A stretch of 64,000 nucleotides of DNA from Halodurantibacterium flavum (GCF_042681825.1 NZ_JBHUGH010000009.1:186001-250000), one strand, 5' to 3'. Numbered from the stretch's first letter, positions 29,516-39,184 are shown. Notes: generated by a model not told the origin, from the letters alone. Numbers and translations are program-made.

Positions 29516-30306
29516 TGCTTGACGATTTCCTGATCCGTGCAGCCCTTGCAGGGCTTGCGGTAGCCTGTGCGACCGGTCCGCTCGGCTGTTTCGTGGTCTG
29601 GCGCCGGATGGCCTATTTCGGCGATGCCACGGCGCATGCGGCGATCCTGGGGGTCGCGCTGGCGCTTGCCTTTTCGACGTCGATCTACGCCGGAACGCTG
29701 GTCGTCGCGCTGCTGATGGCGCTGACGGTCGCGACACTTGCGGGCCGGGGTTGGGCGATGGACACGACGCTGGGGGTTCTGGCACATTCGGCGCTGGCCT
29801 TCGGCCTTGTGGCGGTGTCGTTTCTGCCAAGGGTGCGGGTTGACCTCTCGGCCTATCTTTTCGGCGATATCCTTGCGGTATCGCGCGGCGACCTGACCGT
29901 GATCGCGCTTGGCGCGGCCGCCGTCGTCCTGCTGCTGGTCTGGCGTTGGCGCGGGCTCTTGACCGCGACGCTGAGCGAGGATCTGGCCCATGCCTCGGGC
30001 ATCAACCCGGGGCGCGAACGGCTTGTGCTGACGATCGCGCTGGCGCTGGTCGTGGCGGTGGCAATCAAGGTGGTCGGCGCGCTTTTGATCGCGGCGATGC
30101 TGATCGTGCCCGCCGCGACCGCCCGCAGCATCGCCCGCACGCCTGAAGGGATGGCCCGCCTTGCCGCCCTGATCGGCGGGGTTGCCGTTCTTGGGGGGTT
30201 GCAGGCCTCGTTGCAATGGGACACGCCGGCCGGGCCCAGCATCGTCGCATTGGCGGCCTGCCTTTTCGCGTTGTCAGTGGTGGTGACGGGGCGCCTGCGC
30301 CGATAG
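29515..30306 (+). CDS. znuB: zinc ABC transporter permease ZnuB
   Basis: A 263-residue ABC-3 family permease with about eight membrane segments. Seen: GPLGCFVVWRRMAYFGDATAHAA near 24-46 (family hallmark), VGALLIAAMLIVPAATAR near 187-204, and ASLQWDTPAGPSIV near the end. The ATG at 29515 shares its A with the znuC stop; a TTG one codon earlier is less likely. Confidence 0.95.
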   Translation: MLDDFLIRAALAGLAVACATGPLGCFVVWRRMAYFGDATAHAAILGVALALAFSTSIYAGTLVVALLMALTVATLAGRGWAMDTTLGVLAHSALAFGLVAVSFLPRVRVDLSAYLFGDILAVSRGDLTVIALGAAAVVLLLVWRWRGLLTATLSEDLAHASGINPGRERLVLTIALALVVAVAIKVVGALLIAAMLIVPAATARSIARTPEGMARLAALIGGVAVLGGLQASLQWDTPAGPSIVALAACLFALSVVVTGRLRR

Positions 30307-30309
30307 GCG

Positions 30310-31263
30310 TCAGGGGCTGGTGGCCATCACGCACAAAAGCTCGAACATCACCGAGACGCCCAGAAACGCCGTTCCGCCCGAGGGGTCGAAGGGGGGCGAG
30401 ACCTCGACCAGATCGGCGCCCACGATCCGCACGCCGTCGAGCCCCCGCACGACCTGCAACGCCTGATAGCTGTTCGGCCCGCCCACCTCGGGCGTGCCGG
30501 TGCCGGGGGCAAAGGCGGGGTCGATGAAGTCGATGTCATAGCTCACATAAGTCTCGCCGTCGCCCGCGATGCTGCGCGCCTCGGCCATCACATCCTCGGG
30601 GCCGCGGGCGTGGAATTCCTCGACCGGGATCACACGGATGCCGACCGCATCGGCAAAGTCGCGATCCTCGGTGTCATAGGTCGTGCCCCGGATGCCGATC
30701 ATGCAGACCCGCGCGGGATCGAGCAGCCCTTCCTCCATCGCGCGGCGGAAGGGCGTGCCGTGGGTATACATCGTGCCGCCGAAATAGCTGTGGAAAAGGT
30801 CGGTGTGGCTGTCGAAATGGATCATGCCAAGCGGACGATCCGCCGCCAGCGCCCGCAGGATCGGCAGGGTGCAGAGATGATCGCCCCCCGCCGTCAGCGG
30901 CCGGATACCCGCCGCCCGGACGCGGTTGTAGAAGGTCGTCATGCGCTGAAGGCTGTCCATCACATCGGCGGGGTTTGGGGGCACGTCGCCCAGATCGGCG
31001 CAATTCACCCGCTCGAACGGACGCACGCCGGTCGCGCCGTTCTGCGCCCGGATCATGGTCGAAAGGTCCCGCAACTGGCGCGGCCCATGACGCGGACCGG
31101 GGCGGTTCGTCGTGCCGCCATCCCAGGGCGCGCCGATCAGCCCGATCTGCACCTCGGCCAGCCGGGGATCATCGAGCGTCACATGAGGCAGCCGCATGAA
31201 GGTCGGAACGCCCGCAAAGCGCGGCAGGTCGAAGCCCGAGACGGGGGTGAAAAAGTCGCTCAT
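30310..31263 (-). CDS. ureohydrolase, agmatinase/guanidinobutyrase family
   Basis: A 317-residue Mn-dependent hydrolase that releases urea from a guanidino compound. Metal residues are visible: GGDH (H129), DSHTD (D151, H153, D155) and SYDIDFIDPA (D243, D245). The C-terminus VGADLVEVSPPFDPSGGTA and HGTPFRRAMEEGLLDP resemble guanidinobutyrase as much as agmatinase, so the substrate is open. It starts 1 nt after the upstream epimerase stop. The 3' end is convergent with znuB, 3 nt apart. Confidence 0.85.
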   Translation of the reverse strand: MSDFFTPVSGFDLPRFAGVPTFMRLPHVTLDDPRLAEVQIGLIGAPWDGGTTNRPGPRHGPRQLRDLSTMIRAQNGATGVRPFERVNCADLGDVPPNPADVMDSLQRMTTFYNRVRAAGIRPLTAGGDHLCTLPILRALAADRPLGMIHFDSHTDLFHSYFGGTMYTHGTPFRRAMEEGLLDPARVCMIGIRGTTYDTEDRDFADAVGIRVIPVEEFHARGPEDVMAEARSIAGDGETYVSYDIDFIDPAFAPGTGTPEVGGPNSYQALQVVRGLDGVRIVGADLVEVSPPFDPSGGTAFLGVSVMFELLCVMATSP

Positions 31264-31264
31264 G

Positions 31265-32284
31265 TCACACCTGATAATAGTTGCGATACCATTGCACGAA
31301 GGCCACCACCCCGTCGCGGATATCCGTGCGCGGAAGCGGCCCGACCAGACGTTCCAGAAGCGCCGTATCCGCCCAGGTGGCCGGCACGTCGCCCGGTTGC
31401 ATCGGCAGCAGGTTCCGTTCGGCGGGGCGTCCGGTTGCCGCCTCGATCGCCTCGACGAAATCGAGCAGGCGCACGGGCGTCCCATTGCCGATATTGACCA
31501 CGCGGAACGGGGCCACCGGCGACAGGCTGTCTCCCTCGGGCACCGGCCCTTCGGGACGTTCCGGCGCGACCTCGATCAGGCGGCGGATGCCCTCGACCAG
31601 ATCGTCGACATAGGTAAAGTCGCGCTGCATGTCGCCATGGTTGTAGATGTCGATGGGGGACCCTTGCAGAATGTTGCGGGTGAACTTGAACAGCGCCATG
31701 TCGGGCCGGCCCCACGGTCCATAGACCGTGAAGAACCGGAACATCGTCATAGGGAGAGCATAGAGATGGGCATAGCTGTGCGCCATCGCCTCGGTCGCCT
31801 TTTTGGTGGCGGCATAGAACGACATCTGCGTGTCGGCCTTGTCGGTTTCCGCATAGGGCATCGCGGTATTCGCGCCATAGGCCGATGAGGTCGAGGCAAG
31901 CAGCATATGCGCCGGCGGATGGGCGCGGGCGGCCTCCAGCAACTCGAATGTGCCGATCAGGTTCGCGTTCACATAGTCGCGCGGCGCGTCGATGGAATGG
32001 CGCACGCCTGCCTGCGCGGCAAGGTGGATAACGATATCGGGGGACGCCTCGGCGAAGAGCGCGGCGAGGCGGCCGGGTTCCTCGACCGCAGCCTCGACGG
32101 CAGTGAAGCCCGGTGACTGCAGCAGCATCTGGTGACGCCGTTCCTTCAGCCGCACATCGTAATAGGCGTTCAGGCTGTCGATGCCGATCACCCGGAACCC
32201 GTCCCGCAACAGCCGCTGGCAGAGGTGAAAACCGATGAACCCGGCCGAGCCGGTGACGAGGGCAGTACGGGTTTCTGGGGGCAA
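31265..32284 (-). CDS. NAD-dependent epimerase (UDP-glucuronate 4-epimerase-like)
   Basis: A 339-residue extended SDR protein. It carries the NAD motif TGSAGFIGFHL (11-21), HLAAQAGVRHSIDAP, the catalytic serine block STSSAYG, and YAATKKATE (YxxxK). RFFTVYGPWGRPDMALFKF is typical of UDP-GlcA 4-epimerases that supply UDP-GalA for surface polysaccharides. No polysaccharide gene is adjacent. It reads into the ureohydrolase gene with 1 nt between. Confidence 0.88.
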   Translation of the reverse strand: MPPETRTALVTGSAGFIGFHLCQRLLRDGFRVIGIDSLNAYYDVRLKERRHQMLLQSPGFTAVEAAVEEPGRLAALFAEASPDIVIHLAAQAGVRHSIDAPRDYVNANLIGTFELLEAARAHPPAHMLLASTSSAYGANTAMPYAETDKADTQMSFYAATKKATEAMAHSYAHLYALPMTMFRFFTVYGPWGRPDMALFKFTRNILQGSPIDIYNHGDMQRDFTYVDDLVEGIRRLIEVAPERPEGPVPEGDSLSPVAPFRVVNIGNGTPVRLLDFVEAIEAATGRPAERNLLPMQPGDVPATWADTALLERLVGPLPRTDIRDGVVAFVQWYRNYYQV

Positions 32285-32333
32285 GGAACTCTCCGGCGAA
32301 AACGGGGGCAGGGTAGCGGCTGGCCCGGCCCTG

Positions 32334-33578
32334 TCAACGCCCGAACCGCGCCGGCAGGCAGGGGGCCATCGCGGGGCCGGGATCGCGGCCGGCGATCAGA
32401 TCCGCCACGAACCGCGCGGTCAGCGGCGCCAGCGTCAGGCCGATATGCCCATGCCCATAGGCATGGAGGATCTCGGGCCCGCCACGGGAAGGCCCGATCA
32501 CCGGCAGGCTGTCGGGCATCGAGGGGCGAAAGCCCATCCAGCTCCGGTCCGGGGGGCCGAGATCCGGGAAGATGCTCCGCGCCCCATCCTCCAGCCGCGC
32601 CAGCCGGTGGGGCGAGGGCGGCGCCATCAGCCCGCCAAGTTCCACCGTACCGGCGACGCGCAGCCGCCCCGCCATCGGGCACAGATAAAGACCCCGCGCC
32701 GTGGGCGAGGAGGGGCGAGAGAGGCGCGGCGACTCCATATCCCATTCAAGGTGATAGCCGCGTTCGGTATCGAGCGGAACATCATCCCCCGCCATCCGCG
32801 CCAGCGCACGGGAATGGGCGCCCGCGGCGATCACCGCCTGACGGGCCCTGAGGTGCAGTTGCGGGCCGGTCAGGTCAACCCCGCGCGCGGTGCGGGCGAT
32901 CGCTTCGACCCGGGCGGGCAGGTGGATCGCACCGGCCCCACGCGCGGCCTGCGCCAGCCGGTCCACCATCAGCCCCGGATCGGACATGAAGAGCGCCTTG
33001 GGGAAGAACGCCGCCCCCGCCATCGCCGGCAGCCCCGGTTCCAGCGCCGAAAGCGCATCGGCATCGAGCATCTCGACCGCGATCCCGAAATCCCGCCGCC
33101 GCGCCATGTCGGCCTTGCCCGCCGCCACGGCCCCTGGGCTGTCATAGAGGTAAAGACAGCCGTTCGCCCGAAGGATATCGGCCCCGCCGATCTCTGACGC
33201 GAGGGCGCGCCAGTCGTCGGACGCGCCGGCCAGCAGACCGGCAATCGCGAGGCTGTTGCGCCGCGCCGCTTTGGGGAGCGACTGGCGCGCAAACCGCAAG
33301 AGCCAGGGCGCCAGCGTCGGCAGGGCCGCATGGCGGATCGCAAGAGGCGAGTTCCGGTCGAAAAGCAGCGACGGAAGATTCCGAAGCACATCCGGCGTCC
33401 CCACCGGCAGCACCGCGTAATCGGCCACCGTGCCCGCATTTCCGTAAGATGCGCCGCTGCCGGGCGCGTTCGGGTCGATCAGCGCGACCTCTCGCCCCTC
33501 TTGCGCGAGCCTGAGCGCAATTGCGAGCCCGATGACACCCGCGCCCACGACCGCGATCTCGACCGACATCTCTCGCAT
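32334..33578 (-). CDS. FAD-dependent D-amino-acid dehydrogenase-like oxidoreductase
   Basis: A 414-residue DAO-family flavoprotein. It starts with the FAD fold VVGAGVIGLAIALRLAQEG (10-28) and contains GSGASYGNAGTVADYAVLPV, characteristic of DadA-type dehydrogenases. WMGFRPSMPDSLPVIGPS and AYGHGHIGLTLAPLTA close the domain. Substrate is probably a D-amino acid or hydroxyproline, not determinable. An internal ATG at codon 4 is an equally good start. Confidence 0.82.
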   Translation of the reverse strand: MREMSVEIAVVGAGVIGLAIALRLAQEGREVALIDPNAPGSGASYGNAGTVADYAVLPVGTPDVLRNLPSLLFDRNSPLAIRHAALPTLAPWLLRFARQSLPKAARRNSLAIAGLLAGASDDWRALASEIGGADILRANGCLYLYDSPGAVAAGKADMARRRDFGIAVEMLDADALSALEPGLPAMAGAAFFPKALFMSDPGLMVDRLAQAARGAGAIHLPARVEAIARTARGVDLTGPQLHLRARQAVIAAGAHSRALARMAGDDVPLDTERGYHLEWDMESPRLSRPSSPTARGLYLCPMAGRLRVAGTVELGGLMAPPSPHRLARLEDGARSIFPDLGPPDRSWMGFRPSMPDSLPVIGPSRGGPEILHAYGHGHIGLTLAPLTARFVADLIAGRDPGPAMAPCLPARFGR

Positions 33579-33632
33579 CGCCCATCCCTTTTCGCCCGAC
33601 CCTGCCGCGCGGCGGACGCGCTTGCAAGGGGC

Positions 33633-34571
33633 TCAGTAGCCCCGTTCACGATCCACGAGATGCAGAAGCGGCTTGCCCGCCAGCGATCGGGCGATGTTCT
33701 CGATCACGACGACGCTTGCGGTGTCCGGGGGCGTTGCCGCCGCGATATGGGGCGTGACGGTCACGCGGGGATGCGCCCAATAGGGATGCGCCGCGGGCAG
33801 GGGTTCCTGCCGGAAGACGTCGAGCGTCGCATGGCCAACCTTGCCCGTATCGAGCGCGGCCAGCAGGGCGTCATCGTCGACAAGAGGCCCGCGCCCCGGG
33901 TTCACGATCATCGCGCCATCGGGCAGCCAGCCGAGCCTGCGGGCGTCGAGCAGGTTTTCGGTGTCCCGCGTCAGCGGCAGCAGCGTGACGACGATCTGCG
34001 CCTGCCGCAACACCGTCTCCAACCCCTCTTCGCCGGAATGGCAATCGATGCCCGGAACCTCGCGCGGGCTGCGCCCCCAGCCGAGCACGGGAAAGCCGAG
34101 CCCGGCCAGCGCCTGACCGCAGGCCCGCCCGAGCTCCCCGAGCCCAAGCATCGCGACGGGACGAAGCCGCGCGGGTGGGGCCGCGACGCCTTCGCGCCAG
34201 ATGCCATCCTGATTGAGGATGAACTGGTCGATCCCCAGATGATAGCGCAGCACATGCCCCGTGACCCATTCGACCATGCCCTGTGTCAGCGCGGGATCGA
34301 CCATCCGGCACAGCGGTTGCGTCAGGGTGGGGTTCGTCACGATCCGTTCCACCCCGGCCCAGAGGTTCAGGACCGCCCGTGCATTGGGGTAAAGGCTGAA
34401 ATCGGTGATGTCGCCGCCGGGGGCAAAGATGATGAAATCGACCTTTTCCGGGTCCGGCGCGGTGGTGATGAGGTCCAGATCCAGCCCCGTTTCGGCGATC
34501 GCCCGTTCCAGATGCGGCTTGTAATCCGGCCAGAGCCGGGCACCGGCGGCGAAATAGGCTGTCGTGGTCAT
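33633..34571 (-). CDS. ghrA: glyoxylate/hydroxypyruvate reductase A-like dehydrogenase
   Basis: A 312-residue 2-hydroxyacid dehydrogenase of the GhrA branch. It shows VAMLGLGELGRACGQALAGLG near 143-163, NPGRGPLVDDDALL (catalytic arginine), LDVFRQEPLP and TVTPHIAAAT (catalytic histidine). The short N-terminal catalytic domain and the NLWAGVERIV segment are GhrA-like. Its ATG overlaps the rodA stop by 4 nt, which couples a metabolic enzyme to the cell-shape operon. Confidence 0.88.
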   Translation of the reverse strand: MTTTAYFAAGARLWPDYKPHLERAIAETGLDLDLITTAPDPEKVDFIIFAPGGDITDFSLYPNARAVLNLWAGVERIVTNPTLTQPLCRMVDPALTQGMVEWVTGHVLRYHLGIDQFILNQDGIWREGVAAPPARLRPVAMLGLGELGRACGQALAGLGFPVLGWGRSPREVPGIDCHSGEEGLETVLRQAQIVVTLLPLTRDTENLLDARRLGWLPDGAMIVNPGRGPLVDDDALLAALDTGKVGHATLDVFRQEPLPAAHPYWAHPRVTVTPHIAAATPPDTASVVVIENIARSLAGKPLLHLVDRERGY

Positions 34572-35716
34572 GAACGTCCTCTTGGGCGGTGGATATGCGC
34601 GCTCTGCACCAGCCCGTAGGCGAGCAGAAGGACAAGCATCGCAGACCCGCCATAGGACACAAGGGGCAGCGGAACGCCCACGACCGGCGCCAGACCCATC
34701 ACCATGCCCATATTCACGGCAACATAGAAAAAGAGCGTCGCCGCCACCCCCAGCGTCAGGAGCGACGAAAACCGGTCCCGGTTGCTGAGCGCCGCGCCGA
34801 CGGTAAAGACGATCAGCGCGACATAAAGCGCAAGCAGCGACATCGCCCCGATAAAGCCGAATTCCTCGGCCAGCGTGGTAAAGATGAAGTCGGTGTGCTT
34901 TTCCGGCAGAAAGTTCAGCCGGCTTTGCGTGCCCTGCATGAAACCGCGCCCCGACCAGCCGCCGGACCCCAGCGCGATCTTGGCCTGGCTGATGTGATAT
35001 CCCGCGCCCAAGGGATCGGTGGAGGGGTCGAGAAACGTGTCGATCCGGCGGAACTGATAGTCCTTGAGCAACTGCCATTCGGTCCCGCGCGACATGAAGA
35101 CGAGCGCCACGAGCCCAACCCCCGCCGCGATCACCACGACGAAATAGAGGATATGCACCCCGGCGAGGAACATCATCACCCCACCGCCGAACATCAGCAG
35201 CACCGCCGTTCCAAGGTCCGGCTGCGTCAGCACAAGCCCGACCGGCAGCAGGATCAGCAGCACAGGGATCAGCACCCAGAGAGGCCGGGACGTGCGGTTG
35301 ATGTCGAGCCAGTCGTAATAGGCCGCCAGCACCATCACGAGCGCGATCTTCATCAGTTCGGACGGTTGCAGACGGATCACCCCCAGGTCGATCCAGCGTT
35401 GCGCGCCCATGCCGACCGACCCCACGAATTCGACCGCGAGCAGCAGGAGAAACGAGACGAGATAGGCCACCCCGGCCACGTTTCGCCAGAACCAGATCGG
35501 GACGAAGGCGACGACGAACATCGCGGCCATGCCGAAGGCGAAGCGTTCCATCTGCGGTTCGGACCAGACATGAAGCCTGCCGCCCGCGACGGAATAGAGC
35601 ATCAGGAACCCGACCGAGGCGATGGCGGTCAGCAGGATCACCAGCGCCCAGTTGACATAGAGCACCTTGCGGATGCCCGTGGGGATCGTCTTGACGTTAT
35701 AGGCAAGATAGCTCAT
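34568..35716 (-). CDS. rodA: rod-shape peptidoglycan polymerase RodA
   Basis: A 382-residue SEDS-family glycosyltransferase with about ten membrane segments that polymerises lipid II in the elongasome with PBP2. Seen: GAQRWIDLGVIRLQPSELMK near 104-123, TQPDLGTAVLLM near 164-175, FLPEKHTDFIFTTLAEEFGF near 273-292, and VVGVPLPLVSYGGSAML near the end. It lies 10 nt after mrdA. Confidence 0.97.
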   Translation of the reverse strand: MSYLAYNVKTIPTGIRKVLYVNWALVILLTAIASVGFLMLYSVAGGRLHVWSEPQMERFAFGMAAMFVVAFVPIWFWRNVAGVAYLVSFLLLLAVEFVGSVGMGAQRWIDLGVIRLQPSELMKIALVMVLAAYYDWLDINRTSRPLWVLIPVLLILLPVGLVLTQPDLGTAVLLMFGGGVMMFLAGVHILYFVVVIAAGVGLVALVFMSRGTEWQLLKDYQFRRIDTFLDPSTDPLGAGYHISQAKIALGSGGWSGRGFMQGTQSRLNFLPEKHTDFIFTTLAEEFGFIGAMSLLALYVALIVFTVGAALSNRDRFSSLLTLGVAATLFFYVAVNMGMVMGLAPVVGVPLPLVSYGGSAMLVLLLAYGLVQSAHIHRPRGRS

Positions 35717-35726
35717 CGGGCCGGTC

Positions 35727-37679
35727 TCACGCGCGGCTCTGGGCGGTCTGGCCGATGGGGGCCGGGTCGGGGAGGCGGAGGTTCAGCATCTGAAGCTCGC
35801 TCTCGATCCGGCCGCGCTGCGAGGAGGGATAGGCCGAGAGCGGCGGCAGCCCGCCATTCAGGGCAGCAAGGACCACATCCCGCCCGATGGGCGCGGCGGC
35901 GCTGCTGCCGCCCATGCCGTGTTCCACCACGACGGAAACGGCGATCCTGGGCGCCTCGGCCGGGGCATAGGCGACGAAAAGCGCATGGTCGCGCCGGTTC
36001 CACGGCAACTGATCGTTCCGCACCACCCCGCGCGCCCGTTCGGCCGCCGTGATGTTGCGCACCTGGCTGGTCCCGGTCTTGCCCGCCATGCGCATCGAGG
36101 CTTCCTCGATCCGGCTGCCATAGGCGGTCCCGCGCTGGCTGTTGACGGTGGCAATCATCCCGCGCTGGACCTCGCGCAGGAATTCGGGGCGCAGGCCCAG
36201 GGCCTCGCCATGGTGGACAGGCTCCTCCACCCCGTTGATCGACTTGATGAGCCGGGGCGAAATGGTCGTGCCCGCGGCCAGCCGCGCCGACATCACCGCA
36301 AGCTGGAGCGGGGTCGACAGCACATAGCCCTGTCCGATCGAGGCGTTGACCGTGTCGCCCACCCGCCATTCCTGCCCGTGGCGTTCCCGCTTCCATTGGC
36401 GGTTGGGGTTCAGCCCCTCGGAGATGGCGGACATCGGCAGATCGTGGCGCTGCCCAAGCCCCAGCCGCACCGACATTTCGGCGATGCGGTCGATGCCGCA
36501 GCGCTGCGCGACGTCGTAGAAATAGCAGTCACAGCTTTCGGCCAGCGCCGCGACCAGTGCCACGCGCCCGTGCCCGCCCCGTTTCCAGCAATGGAACCGG
36601 CGGCCCGCGACGTCCATGTAACCGGGGCAATAGACCGTGTCGTTCAGGCCGACTACGCCCGCTTCCAGCGCCGCAAGGGCCGTCACCATCTTGAAGGTCG
36701 AGCCGGGCGGATAGGCGCCCTGCACCGTCTTGTTCGCAAGCGGCCGGTGATCGTTTTCCATCAGGGCGCGGTAATCGGCGACCCCGATCCCCCGGACGAA
36801 CAGGTTCGGATCAAACGAAGGGGCCGAGGCGATGGCCAGAAGGTCGCCGTTATGCACATCCATGACGACGCAGGCCGCGCTTTCCTCGCCCAGACGGGCC
36901 TGGGTAAAGTTCTGGAGGCGGTCGTCGATGGTCAGCTGAACGCTCGCCCCCGGCTCACCTTCCTGCCGGTCGAGCTCGCGCATGACGCGGCCCACGGCAT
37001 TGACCTCGATCCGGCGCGACCCGGCCTTGCCGCGCAGCGCATCCTCAAGCCGGGTTTCGACGCCGACCTTGCCGATCTGGAACCGCGGGATCTGGAGCAC
37101 CGGGTCCGGGTTCTGCAACTGGGCGAGGTCGTTCTCGCTCACCGGGCCGACATAGCCCACGACATGCGCATAATCCCCGCCGAACGGATAGTGACGCGAC
37201 AGCCCGACCTCGGGCGTGATGCCGGGCAGGGCCGGCGCGTTGGCCGCGACACGCGCCACATCCTCCCAGGCAAGGCGCTCGGCCACGGTGATGGGGACAA
37301 AGGCGCTGCGGCGGCTGACCTCGCGCAGGGTCCGTTCGATATCCTCATCGGTCAGGGTCATGACGCGGCGCAGCTGAGCCAGCGCCTCGGGCACGTCGCC
37401 CGCATCCTCGCGCACGATCACGACGCGGTAGTTCTGTTCGTTGCCGGCCACCACCACGCCATTCCGGTCATGGATCAGACCCCGCGCGGGTGGGATCAGG
37501 CGGATGTTGATGCGGTTTTCCTCGGCCAGCATCCGGTACTGGTCGGCTTCCTCGACCTGCATGTGGCGCAGCCGGATTCCGAGCGCCGCGACGATCGCCG
37601 CCTGGCCGACGCCCAGCAACAACGCGCGGCGGGTGATGCGGCGGCTGCTTTCGGCCGTGTCCTTCTGGGTTCGTTTCAC
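35727..37679 (-). CDS. mrdA: penicillin-binding protein 2 (MrdA)
   Basis: A 650-residue class B PBP, the elongasome transpeptidase. A single N-terminal membrane anchor (RRALLLGVGQAAIVAALGI) is followed by the pedestal domain (IPPARGLIHDRNG) and the transpeptidase domain. The catalytic STFK lies in YPPGSTFKM, the second motif in ESCDCYFYDVAQ, and KTG in AGKTGTSQV. The GTG at 37679 overlaps the mreD stop as GTGA. Confidence 0.96.
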   Translation of the reverse strand: MKRTQKDTAESSRRITRRALLLGVGQAAIVAALGIRLRHMQVEEADQYRMLAEENRINIRLIPPARGLIHDRNGVVVAGNEQNYRVVIVREDAGDVPEALAQLRRVMTLTDEDIERTLREVSRRSAFVPITVAERLAWEDVARVAANAPALPGITPEVGLSRHYPFGGDYAHVVGYVGPVSENDLAQLQNPDPVLQIPRFQIGKVGVETRLEDALRGKAGSRRIEVNAVGRVMRELDRQEGEPGASVQLTIDDRLQNFTQARLGEESAACVVMDVHNGDLLAIASAPSFDPNLFVRGIGVADYRALMENDHRPLANKTVQGAYPPGSTFKMVTALAALEAGVVGLNDTVYCPGYMDVAGRRFHCWKRGGHGRVALVAALAESCDCYFYDVAQRCGIDRIAEMSVRLGLGQRHDLPMSAISEGLNPNRQWKRERHGQEWRVGDTVNASIGQGYVLSTPLQLAVMSARLAAGTTISPRLIKSINGVEEPVHHGEALGLRPEFLREVQRGMIATVNSQRGTAYGSRIEEASMRMAGKTGTSQVRNITAAERARGVVRNDQLPWNRRDHALFVAYAPAEAPRIAVSVVVEHGMGGSSAAAPIGRDVVLAALNGGLPPLSAYPSSQRGRIESELQMLNLRLPDPAPIGQTAQSRA

Positions 37680-38215
37680 AGGCGCGCCCCCATGCTGTCG
37701 ATCGTCCCGGATACCGGCCGCCGCACCCCCAATAGCCGCGTCGATGCGGCCACGACCAGCGGATAGGCCAGCGCTGTCAGCACCACCTGCGCCACCGCCG
37801 GACCAAGGCCCACCTGCGGCACCACGGCTATGGCAAGCACCGTCCTGTTCAGGACCAGCATACCGATCAGGACCAGGGCGACCAGCGCCCATTCCATCAG
37901 AAAGCTCATTTCCCGCATCAGGATGACCCGCCCGCGCAGGAATTCGCAGGCCAGCAGGACGATCACCGCCCAAAGCCCCGGCGGGCGCAGGAACAAGAGG
38001 TCTTCCAGCAGGTAGACCGCCGCGATGAAGAGCGCCGGCAGGAAATCCGGACGCCGCAGCACCCAGACGAAGGTGAGGCAGAGCATCAGGTCTGGGCCTG
38101 GAACCCCGCGCGGCATGGGCGTCACCGGCAAGAGCTTGAAGAAAAAGACCGTCAGCGCAAGCAGGAGATAAAGCCCCCGATAGGACCAGCGGCGCGCAAC
38201 AAGCGGATCAACCAT
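37676..38215 (-). CDS. mreD: rod-shape-determining protein MreD
   Basis: A 179-residue integral membrane protein with about five hydrophobic segments, at the expected place between mreC and mrdA. LPVTPMPRGVPGPDLMLCLT and RRPDFLPALFIAAVYLLEDL match alphaproteobacterial MreD. The ATG at 38215 overlaps the mreC stop by 8 nt; the longer open frame upstream runs through mreC. Identification depends partly on context. Confidence 0.9.
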   Translation of the reverse strand: MVDPLVARRWSYRGLYLLLALTVFFFKLLPVTPMPRGVPGPDLMLCLTFVWVLRRPDFLPALFIAAVYLLEDLLFLRPPGLWAVIVLLACEFLRGRVILMREMSFLMEWALVALVLIGMLVLNRTVLAIAVVPQVGLGPAVAQVVLTALAYPLVVAASTRLLGVRRPVSGTIDSMGARL

Positions 38216-39143
38216 CGGCGATGTCCCCGCTGCCGGCGGCGCTGTTGTTCGCGTCCGGGAAGGGAAAGGGAAGCGTGCCGAGAAGGGGCGGCGCGACCAG
38301 CGTTCCCGGGTCCTCGATCCGCTCGATCCCCGGGCTGCGGAGAACGCGCAGGAATTCGAGCCGTTCGTAATCCGCCGCAAGACGCGCCCGCAGCCGCCGG
38401 TCTGTGCCCTGCGCGACCTGGCCCACCAACAGCCCCGACGGGAACATCCCGCCATCGCCCGAGGATACGATCCGGTCGCCGGGCCGGACCAGTTCCGGTT
38501 TCTCGAGGAATTCGAGCACCGGCGCCGCGCTGTTATCGCCCGAAAGCAGCGCCCGCTGCCCCGAGGGCTGGATCGTCACCGGGATACGGCTTGCGGAATC
38601 GGTCAGCAGCACCACCCGGGACGAGGTATTCCCGACCCCGGAAATCCGCCCGACCAGACCCAGCCCGTCCATCGTGGCCCAGCCGTCGCGGATGCCGTCG
38701 CGCGCCCCCACGTTCAGCAGGACCGACTGCCGGAAGGGCGATCCGCTGTCGGCCAGCACCACCCCGGTTACATGGGTCAGGCGCGGGTCGAGCCGGACAT
38801 TGTTCAGATCGAGCAGCTTGGCGTTCTTCTGTTCCAGTTGCAGCGCGGCTTCGCGCCAGGCGCGCATCTGCTGCAGTTCGCGCCGCAGTTCCTGGTTCTG
38901 TTCGTGGATGCGGGCATAGGCGCGCAGATTCTCGACCAGCCCATAGGCGCGGGTGACGGGCGCCATCGCCCATTCCATGTTGGGCACGATCCGGTCGACA
39001 AGGGCCGCGCGGAAACTCTCGACCCGCGGATTGTCGATCCGCCAGATCAGGAAGAGCGCCAGCAGCGCAAGCGCGAGCGCCCCGATCAGGATACGCCTGA
39101 CGGGACGGACATATTGATCATGCGCTATACGGTCGCTTGCCAC
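38208..39143 (-). CDS. mreC: rod-shape-determining protein MreC
   Basis: A 311-residue bitopic protein: an N-terminal membrane helix (ILIGALALALLALFLIW, about 18-34), a coiled coil with NQELRRELQQMRAWREAALQ near 82-101, then the beta domain (VLLNVGARDGIRDGWATMDG). MreC links MreB filaments to PBP2 in the periplasm. It lies between mreB and mreD in the same direction. Confidence 0.95.
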   Translation of the reverse strand: MASDRIAHDQYVRPVRRILIGALALALLALFLIWRIDNPRVESFRAALVDRIVPNMEWAMAPVTRAYGLVENLRAYARIHEQNQELRRELQQMRAWREAALQLEQKNAKLLDLNNVRLDPRLTHVTGVVLADSGSPFRQSVLLNVGARDGIRDGWATMDGLGLVGRISGVGNTSSRVVLLTDSASRIPVTIQPSGQRALLSGDNSAAPVLEFLEKPELVRPGDRIVSSGDGGMFPSGLLVGQVAQGTDRRLRARLAADYERLEFLRVLRSPGIERIEDPGTLVAPPLLGTLPFPFPDANNSAAGSGDIADG

Positions 39144-39184
39144 AGCAGCCCCTCATCGCGTGGCGCGCTTGCAGCCACGGGTCG

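Noticed and set aside
35919..37766. A 615-codon frame antisense to mrdA
   Set aside because: Shadow of the penicillin-binding protein gene; no start signal or domain.
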